Of a stretch of 64,000 nt of DNA, positions 58,494-64,000 are shown piece by piece (positions within the stretch are counted from its first letter, which is position 1; each line of letters opens with the position of its first letter). The stretch is from CAZHVS01 sp964536015 (GTDB lineage: Bacteria > Bacteroidota > Ignavibacteria > Ignavibacteriales > Ignavibacteriaceae). The notes beneath the pieces were generated by a model that saw only the letters and a list, made by a program, of their open reading frames with translations, made no database searches and was not told the origin of the DNA. The DNA is taken from contig CAZHVS010000003.1 of the NCBI GenBank assembly GCA_964536015.1, positions 62,001 through 126,000 on the forward strand, in the 5' to 3' direction. The translations under genes and the position numbers were made by a program.

Positions 58494-59059
58494 TCTAGTT
58501 TATAAAATTCAACAAAATCGAAATAGTTTGAATCAGTTATTGCTTGAGTCTGTCCCCCACTAATACCTACTAACAAACTATCTCCTTCACTAACTTCTAA
58601 TTTAAATGGGATTTCATATTTAGTCCAATTAGAATTCGTTATATATTGGCGAATATTATATACAATTCTACCTTTCGAATAAAATTCGACAAATAAATAT
58701 CCTAAGATATTTTTAGAATTTTTAGCGGATACTGAAAATTTATAATTATGTACTCCATTTGATAGTTCCAACTTTTGATAAATTCTATTATCATACATCC
58801 AGGTGGGGAAAAGTAATATTGAATAATTCCCGCCTGATTGTGGACTTTGATTCGAAAATTGAATCGCTAAAGAATCATAATTAATCCAATTCCACCCATC
58901 AAGCGAAGGTTGTCCTTGTAGTTCAAATGATGGATTAACAATAAGATTTTTTTTAATAACGTTTTGTTTTATTGAGATCACAGAATCGGAATCAACGCAA
59001 CCATAAAGAAACCACGTCATAAAAAACAATAACTTTAAAATTATTAATCTCGAATTCAT
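58490..59059 (-). CDS. Lipoprotein with carbohydrate-binding-module-like fold
   Basis: A 189-residue protein with a lipoprotein signal (lipobox LYGC, Cys about 21). The mature part begins with NPSFELQGQPSLDGW, the pattern of CBM4/9- or CBM-like jelly-roll domains with 'N-P-S-F-E' openings, and is all beta. It probably sits on the periplasmic or outer face of the outer membrane; ligand unknown. It is a single gene that converges on the inositol-monophosphatase gene. Confidence 0.75.
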   Translation of the reverse strand: MNSRLIILKLLFFMTWFLYGCVDSDSVISIKQNVIKKNLIVNPSFELQGQPSLDGWNWINYDSLAIQFSNQSPQSGGNYSILLFPTWMYDNRIYQKLELSNGVHNYKFSVSAKNSKNILGYLFVEFYSKGRIVYNIRQYITNSNWTKYEIPFKLEVSEGDSLLVGISGGQTQAITDSNYFDFVEFYKLD

Positions 59060-59167
59060 ATTTCTTTCTAAAAGTTACAAGAATTTATAAATATTTTACA
59101 GTATTATCAAAGTAAAAATTCTTGTTAAAGATTAAAGTTATTATATTTCGATTAAAAAAAATCAATT

Positions 59168-59914
59168 GTGAATAATTACAAATTAATAATTCAGTATGAT
59201 GGTACAAAATACAATGGTTGGCAATATCAACTTGAAAAACCGACTATTCAAAAAGTTATTACTGAAGCAATAGAAATATTAATTAAAGAAAAAATTGTAC
59301 TTCACGGAGCTGGAAGGACTGATAGTGGCGTTCACGCCTGGGGACAAGTAGGAAACTTTAAATGCTTAAAAGAACTTGACCTTTACCGATTTTCGTACTC
59401 TTTAAATTCTATTTTACCAAAAGATATTTCAATAAAAAACATCAGTAAAGTATCGGAAGTTTTTAGTGCAAGATTTGATGCAAGAAGAAGAAGTTATGTT
59501 TATCTTATAATCGACTATAAATCCCCTTTTTATAATCGTTTTTCTTTTTATTACACAAAAAAAACAAATATTGATTTACTTAACGATTACGCAAAAATTT
59601 TAATAGGTAAATACGACTTCACATCTTTTTCAAAAAAAAGCACTGAAGAGATAAACAAAGAATGTCATATCTTTAATGCTGTCTGGAAACAAACAAAAGG
59701 CTTTACTTTATTTTATATTGAAGCAGATAGATTTTTACACGGAATGGTTCGAGCAATCGTAGGAACACAACTGGAACTAGAAAAAGCGAATAAAGATAAA
59801 TCGTGTATCAAAAAAATTTTATTAGAAAAAAATAGAGAAGCAGCAGGTGCATCTATTCCTGCGCGAGGATTATTTTTATATAAAGTACAATATAAGAAGG
59901 TTCAAAATGATTAA
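59168..59914 (+). CDS. truA: tRNA pseudouridine(38-40) synthase TruA
   Basis: A 248-residue pseudouridine synthase with the catalytic GAGRTDSGVHAWGQV motif (Asp), QYDGTKYNGWQYQ near the N-terminus and FLHGMVRAIVGT near the C-terminus. It modifies U38-U40 in tRNA anticodon arms. It begins with GTG at 59168. Its end overlaps the next gene by 8 nt. Confidence 0.95.
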   Translation: MNNYKLIIQYDGTKYNGWQYQLEKPTIQKVITEAIEILIKEKIVLHGAGRTDSGVHAWGQVGNFKCLKELDLYRFSYSLNSILPKDISIKNISKVSEVFSARFDARRRSYVYLIIDYKSPFYNRFSFYYTKKTNIDLLNDYAKILIGKYDFTSFSKKSTEEINKECHIFNAVWKQTKGFTLFYIEADRFLHGMVRAIVGTQLELEKANKDKSCIKKILLEKNREAAGASIPARGLFLYKVQYKKVQND

Positions 59915-60659
59915 CTTAAAAAACAAAACTGTTTTAATTACCGGTGGTTCAAGAGGAATTGGTGCTGCGGCTGTAAAACTGTTTTGTCTCGCTGACGCAG
60001 AAACTATTTTCACCTATTATAAAGATAGAACCTCATCTGAGACTTTGATTAATAGTATAAATGGAAACAAACCATTTGCCTTTCAGATGAAAATGGAATC
60101 TGAGGAAGATATTGTACTAAAAGCTAAATTGATTTTAAAGGAATTTGGGAAAATTGATATACTTGTTAATAACGCTGGCATATGGAATTATGGCAGTGCA
60201 GATGAGATGTCATCGAAAACATGGAACAATCTAATCAATATCAATTTAACAGGTTCATTTCTGCTTACAAGAGAAATAATTCCCTCAATGAAAAAGAATA
60301 ATTTTGGCAGAATAATAAACATTACCAGCACCGCGGGTCAAAGAGGTGAGGCTTTTCATTCGCACTATGCAGCTTCAAAAGGTGCTTTGATATCATATAC
60401 GAAATCGCTTGCAGTAGAATTAGCTCCTTTTAATATTACCACAAATTCAGTTGCCCCTGGGTGGGTTGATACTGAACTAAATAAAGATGTTTTCAGTGAT
60501 TTAAAATATAAGAAAACAATTATGAAAAGCATTCCACTTGGAAAAATTGCAAGTCCAGAAGATATCGCCGGACCAATTTTATTCCTCGCTTCAGATTTAG
60601 CAAATCATATAAATGGTGAAATTTTGAATGTAAACGGAGGAAGTGTTCTATGTGGATAA
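59907..60659 (+). CDS. SDR family oxidoreductase (FabG-like)
   Basis: A 250-residue classical SDR from ATG 59907 (MINLKNKTVLITGGSRGIG), with AAGG upstream; the longer frame from 59847 lies in truA. Cofactor motif GGSRGIG, NNAG, and the catalytic Ser and YAASK in YAASKGALISYTK are intact. It looks like a 3-oxoacyl-ACP reductase, but many SDRs share these features and its locus has no other fatty-acid genes. Confidence 0.88.
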   Translation: MINLKNKTVLITGGSRGIGAAAVKLFCLADAETIFTYYKDRTSSETLINSINGNKPFAFQMKMESEEDIVLKAKLILKEFGKIDILVNNAGIWNYGSADEMSSKTWNNLININLTGSFLLTREIIPSMKKNNFGRIINITSTAGQRGEAFHSHYAASKGALISYTKSLAVELAPFNITTNSVAPGWVDTELNKDVFSDLKYKKTIMKSIPLGKIASPEDIAGPILFLASDLANHINGEILNVNGGSVLCG

Positions 60660-61202
60660 TTGTTAAATATTTTTTCCCTGATAAAGGCAATTAAATTGGA
60701 ATTCCTTGCAGACTTACATCCAAAAATAATTCATTTCCCAATCGTCCTGCTTTTATGCTATCTATTAATTGAATTTACAGCTGTGCTGACAAGGAAAAGT
60801 TTACTTGCAAACATTGCTTATATTTTCTTATTTATCGGTGCAGTGTTTACATTTATTTCAGCCTTTACAGGTAATGAAGCACTTACAGTTTTTAATGAAT
60901 TAGATATAAATTCACATAAAATAAATGACAGCATCAATAAACATCAGTTCTGGGCAAATGTTACAAGCTGGTTTTATTTTTCTATATTGATTTTACGTAC
61001 TCTGTTTTTAGTTCAAGTAGTAATAAGAAAAAAATATCTGAATCATTATTTGAAATTTCATATTTCATTCATAATTCTTGGACTTATTGGATGTTTATTC
61101 ATTTATAAGACCGCTGAATTAGGTGGAACTTTAGTCTATAAATATGGAATTGGTACTGAATTAATTAAGATAACTGACAAAAAAGAAATTAAATTAAAAT
61201 GA
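60660..61202 (+). CDS. DUF2231-like membrane protein
   Basis: A 180-residue protein with four membrane segments and the LADLHPKIIHFPIVLLL opening seen in DUF2231 proteins. The frame could start at TTG 60660, straight after the SDR stop, or at TTG 60696, which has AAAGG eight bases upstream and gives 168 residues; neither has an ATG. It overlaps the next gene by 4 nt. DUF2231 proteins are sometimes found beside cytochrome genes; role unknown. Confidence 0.75.
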   Translation: MLNIFSLIKAIKLEFLADLHPKIIHFPIVLLLCYLLIEFTAVLTRKSLLANIAYIFLFIGAVFTFISAFTGNEALTVFNELDINSHKINDSINKHQFWANVTSWFYFSILILRTLFLVQVVIRKKYLNHYLKFHISFIILGLIGCLFIYKTAELGGTLVYKYGIGTELIKITDKKEIKLK

Positions 61203-61990
61203 AAAAATTCAATTTGTTTTTATCTGTATTATTTGTTTTAATCTTAATAAATGGATTTGGAATTTTATTAAAAATTTTTCATCTGCCAACATTTATCATT
61301 CTGGTTGGATTTAGATTTCATCTATCAGTCTTTATTATTTTAATGTTTATTCTCGTCAGAAAAGATATTAAACTCGCTGCAAGCTATTTAAGAGAAATTA
61401 ATTCTAAAAATATTTTTAAAGTTATCGCTGTAGTATTATTGCCAGTTTTATTGCTATTAGGAAGCCTTTTTTTATTGAAGAAAATTTCATATAAAGAGCC
61501 AGACTTTTTTTACGAACTGGGATTATCATCCATCATCGATTTCCCTCTTTATTTAATATGGAATTTGCCACAATTACTAATTGTTTATACATTTTTTAAA
61601 ATTATAAAAGACAATAGTAAAACAAATTATCTGTGGATTTTTTTTTCAACCATTTTACTTTTTGCATTTGAATTAATTCCTATGGAGAAAGAAACATTCA
61701 GATTGCATGGAGTTTATGATTTAATAGCTGTATCGACAATATCAACAATTCTAGTTTTAAGAATAAAAAACTTTTATATCTATTCCTTTATTTTGTTTTT
61801 TACTGTCTGGATGAGCATTATTCTTTTTGGCAGCACATCAATTATAGTTATTAATTTTACGTTGGCAAAAAATTTCAAAGAATGGCAAGGATTTTTTATT
61901 GTTGATAAAATTATTAATGAATTTGTAATTACAATTTTTTATGTTTTAATAATTCCATTTCTTTTTATATTAAAAGCAAGGGAAGAATAA
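61199..61990 (+). CDS. Polytopic membrane protein of unknown function
   Basis: A 263-residue hydrophobic protein with about eight membrane segments and a short basic C-terminus. I do not recognise the family. The helix order recalls CPBP/CAAX-type membrane proteins, but the catalytic Glu-Glu and His residues of that family are not evident. It follows the DUF2231-like gene with an ATGA overlap. Confidence 0.7.
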   Translation: MKKFNLFLSVLFVLILINGFGILLKIFHLPTFIILVGFRFHLSVFIILMFILVRKDIKLAASYLREINSKNIFKVIAVVLLPVLLLLGSLFLLKKISYKEPDFFYELGLSSIIDFPLYLIWNLPQLLIVYTFFKIIKDNSKTNYLWIFFSTILLFAFELIPMEKETFRLHGVYDLIAVSTISTILVLRIKNFYIYSFILFFTVWMSIILFGSTSIIVINFTLAKNFKEWQGFFIVDKIINEFVITIFYVLIIPFLFILKAREE

Positions 61991-62043
61991 GTATTTTAAT
62001 AATCAATTAATTATTTTAAGAATATCAATATTAATATTTACTG

Positions 62044-62628
62044 ATGAAGAAATTTTTTCTAACATTAATTCTTTTTACAAATTGCTTTGCAGTTCAGCCA
62101 CCATCCGATAAAGCACGTGGTGTTTTTCTTGCGTTTGGCGTTGGTCCACGAATTCCAATTTTTGAATTTTCCAAAAACACTGTATTAGGCTATGGATTTA
62201 ATCTTGAAATTTCTTATACAGATAATGAATATCTCCCGATATTTCTTTTTGGGAAAATCGGATTTGAACAATACCCTGGTTCACAGGATTTTTATCAGAC
62301 TTCAGAGTATTCCCATTTTTCAACTGCATTATTACCAATGAGCCTTGGTGGCAGATACTATTTTGCTCCATTGCTTGAAAATGTAGTGCTCTTAATTCCT
62401 TATCTAGAGGCTGCCGCAAATTTTACAGTTTATAAAACAATTAATCAGTTTAAATCTAATGCAAATAAAAATGATTTTTCGAATGATGGAATGAAATATG
62501 GTTTTAGTCTTGGAGCTGGAGCATCAATGTTTCTCATGGAAATTCTCGCTTCATACAATTATTTAAACAGTAATCAATTCCTCTCTTTTGATTTGAAAGT
62601 TAGAATTCCTTTATATGTTAGTCTTTAA
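62044..62628 (+). CDS. Small predicted outer-membrane beta-barrel protein
   Basis: A 194-residue protein with a signal peptide (ends NCFAV) and strand-turn patterns of a small beta-barrel (GVFLAFGVGPRIPI, YGFSLGAGASMFLM), ending KVRIPLYVSL. I know no specific function. It lies 53 nt after the previous gene and 10 nt before the enoyl-CoA hydratase gene. Confidence 0.68.
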   Translation: MKKFFLTLILFTNCFAVQPPSDKARGVFLAFGVGPRIPIFEFSKNTVLGYGFNLEISYTDNEYLPIFLFGKIGFEQYPGSQDFYQTSEYSHFSTALLPMSLGGRYYFAPLLENVVLLIPYLEAAANFTVYKTINQFKSNANKNDFSNDGMKYGFSLGAGASMFLMEILASYNYLNSNQFLSFDLKVRIPLYVSL

Positions 62629-62638
62629 GGAGTGAATA

Positions 62639-63421
62639 ATGGAATTAAAAAATTTATTAATGGAAATCATTGGCAATGTTGCGACAGTTACTTTAAATCG
62701 TCCTGACAAATTGAACGCTCTGAATGTTACAACAATAAATGAACTTGAATTTGTATTTCATACATTACTAAATAATGAAGAAGTTCGGGCAATTATTTTG
62801 ACTGGAAGTGGTCAAAAGGCATTTGCCGCTGGCGCCGATGTATCGGAAATATTAGTTCTTGATGAATTATCTGCTAAAAATTTTTCGGAAAGAGGACAAG
62901 AGGTTTTTAATTTGATAGAAAATTTGGGCAAACCTGTTATAGCCGCAATTAATGGTTTTGCACTTGGTGGTGGCTGTGAACTTGCACTTGCCTGTCATAT
63001 TCGGCTTGCTTCGAAAAATGCTAAACTTGGGCAACCGGAAATAAATCTAGGTATTATCCCCGGTTATGGAGGAACGCAAAGATTAGCACGATTAATAAAT
63101 TCTTCGATTGCCCTAGAATATATTTTAACAGGAGATTTTATTGATGCTGTTCAGGCATTAAATCTTGGATTAGTTAATCACGTTTTTGAAAGTGATGAAT
63201 TGATTATTAAAGCAAAAGAAATAGCTGAAAAAATTGCATCGAAACCCGCACAAGCAATAAAACTCATTTTGCAGGCAGTTAACTCAACAAGAAATGCGAC
63301 GTTAATTGAAGGATTGAAGGAAGAAGCCCGGCTATTTGCAACAGCTTGCGAAACTTTTGATGCTAAAGAAGGAATAAAAGCTTTCCTTGAAAAACGAAGA
63401 CCGGTATTCACCAATAAATGA
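62639..63421 (+). CDS. Enoyl-CoA hydratase/isomerase family protein
   Basis: A 260-residue crotonase-fold protein with AFAAGADVSEI (oxyanion loop), NGFALGGGCELALACHIRLAS and the catalytic Glu region PEINLGIIPGYGGTQRL. It looks like a 3-hydroxybutyryl-CoA dehydratase. A very good ribosome site AAGGAG precedes the ATG by seven bases. It would hydrate enoyl-CoA in fatty-acid or butyrate metabolism. Confidence 0.93.
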   Translation: MELKNLLMEIIGNVATVTLNRPDKLNALNVTTINELEFVFHTLLNNEEVRAIILTGSGQKAFAAGADVSEILVLDELSAKNFSERGQEVFNLIENLGKPVIAAINGFALGGGCELALACHIRLASKNAKLGQPEINLGIIPGYGGTQRLARLINSSIALEYILTGDFIDAVQALNLGLVNHVFESDELIIKAKEIAEKIASKPAQAIKLILQAVNSTRNATLIEGLKEEARLFATACETFDAKEGIKAFLEKRRPVFTNK

Positions 63422-63436
63422 TTAGAGTTTTTATAA

Positions 63437-64000
63437 GTGTTAAAAAATATTGATATAAAAAAAATAACTTACCTGTTATTTGCCTTTACAGTTTTCTTAG
63501 TAATTGCAAATCTTCTATTTGATAAATTTAGTGGGATTCAGAAAATTAACATTGATAAAAACCCTCTAAGCATTGAAGAAGTAAATGACATTTTCAGAAC
63601 TTTTTTAAAGAATATGGGCATTGGCGATTCTTTAGTCAAAAAGGTAAAAATATCCAAAAGGATGAATGACTCACTGAGGTTCGCTTATGAAGTAACTTTG
63701 CCAGCCGATCTTCCCTTCCCTGTAATACTTTTAAACCTAAAAAATAGTTTTAGCAATAATGAAGTTAGCATTTTTTCAAAGGAAGTTAAATTTAATGAAT
63801 ATTTTACACTGGAAATAAAATCTGCTGACATTCTTAAGCTGTATTGCGAGATGAAAGTAAATAAATCGTTTTATAGAAATAATGGACGAATTACGCTATT
63901 AATCAGCGATTTCGAAAATAGTTCACAGAAAGACAAACTTTTTCTTTTACAATACCCGGAAAAATTAAGTTTTATTTTACAACCGCAGAATGAATCAAAA
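63437..64000 (+). CDS. N-terminal part of a membrane-anchored protein, possibly divergent polysaccharide deacetylase
   Basis: An open frame starts at GTG 63437, right after an in-frame stop, and runs off the window (188 codons). It encodes a short cytoplasmic tail, one membrane helix (ITYLLFAFTVFLVIANLLF) and a periplasmic region. Near the edge, TLLISDFENSSQ and LQYPEKLSFILQPQ resemble the start of the divergent polysaccharide deacetylase domain. That match is weak, and the rest of the gene lies outside. Confidence 0.5.
   Translation, partial: MLKNIDIKKITYLLFAFTVFLVIANLLFDKFSGIQKINIDKNPLSIEEVNDIFRTFLKNMGIGDSLVKKVKISKRMNDSLRFAYEVTLPADLPFPVILLNLKNSFSNNEVSIFSKEVKFNEYFTLEIKSADILKLYCEMKVNKSFYRNNGRITLLISDFENSSQKDKLFLLQYPEKLSFILQPQNESK

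Overview
The window is AT-rich chromosomal DNA from a Gram-negative bacterium of the Bacteroidota/Ignavibacteria side of the FCB group. Three secreted proteins end in the type IX secretion sorting domain with the core FPNPFNP or YPNPFNP, which is most typical of Ignavibacteria. Other family markers agree: DUF5686 and DUF5683 proteins, SLBB-type polysaccharide exporters, many proteins ending their signal peptide in AQ or SQ, and an rRNA promoter whose -10 region fits the Bacteroidota-type TAnnTTTG element. I saw no insertion sequence, prophage or CRISPR array. Assignment below phylum level is inference.

Layout. Positions 1-11770 (minus) form one tightly packed surface-polysaccharide operon: amino-sugar synthesis (two DegT-type aminotransferases, two SDR enzymes, a nucleotidyltransferase, a hexapeptide acetyltransferase, a cupin), one glycosyltransferase, a Wzx flippase, a Wzz-like chain-length protein and an 800-residue Wza-like SLBB exporter. 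Positions 12074-16460 (plus) hold a TPR protein overlapping clpX and a secreted protein of the family misleadingly named asparagine synthetase B. An RRM protein and radA follow on the minus strand. A complete rRNA operon (16S, tRNA-Ile, tRNA-Ala, 23S, 5S; minus) fills 18356-23484, with recognisable promoter, boxA-like elements, RNase III-type processing stems and terminator.

Positions 23649-28860 (minus) are a second envelope operon: a smaller SLBB exporter, rfbB, an outer-membrane protein, a transglutaminase-like protein and a kdsC-type phosphatase. Positions 29003-36137 (plus) hold the most unusual block: a short type IX-secreted protein, a PqqD-like carrier/recognition protein, an ATP-grasp ligase, a PLP-dependent decarboxylase-like enzyme, a urea-transporter/M23 peptidase fusion, a TPR protein and a beta-barrel. 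This looks like a peptide- or amine-conjugating envelope system that I do not know to be characterised. A second type IX-secreted protein follows, then a tandem array of small palindromes (37561-37820).

The rest is mostly housekeeping: FAH hydrolase with DUF5686 protein, an M16 peptidase pair, DUF5683 protein, mtaB, rpsA, ispH, cmk, a large thioester-domain adhesin with a type IX sorting domain, dnaX, msrC, lon, an inositol-monophosphatase-like enzyme, a lipoprotein, truA, an SDR reductase, two membrane proteins, a small barrel protein, an enoyl-CoA hydratase and a truncated reading frame at the right edge.
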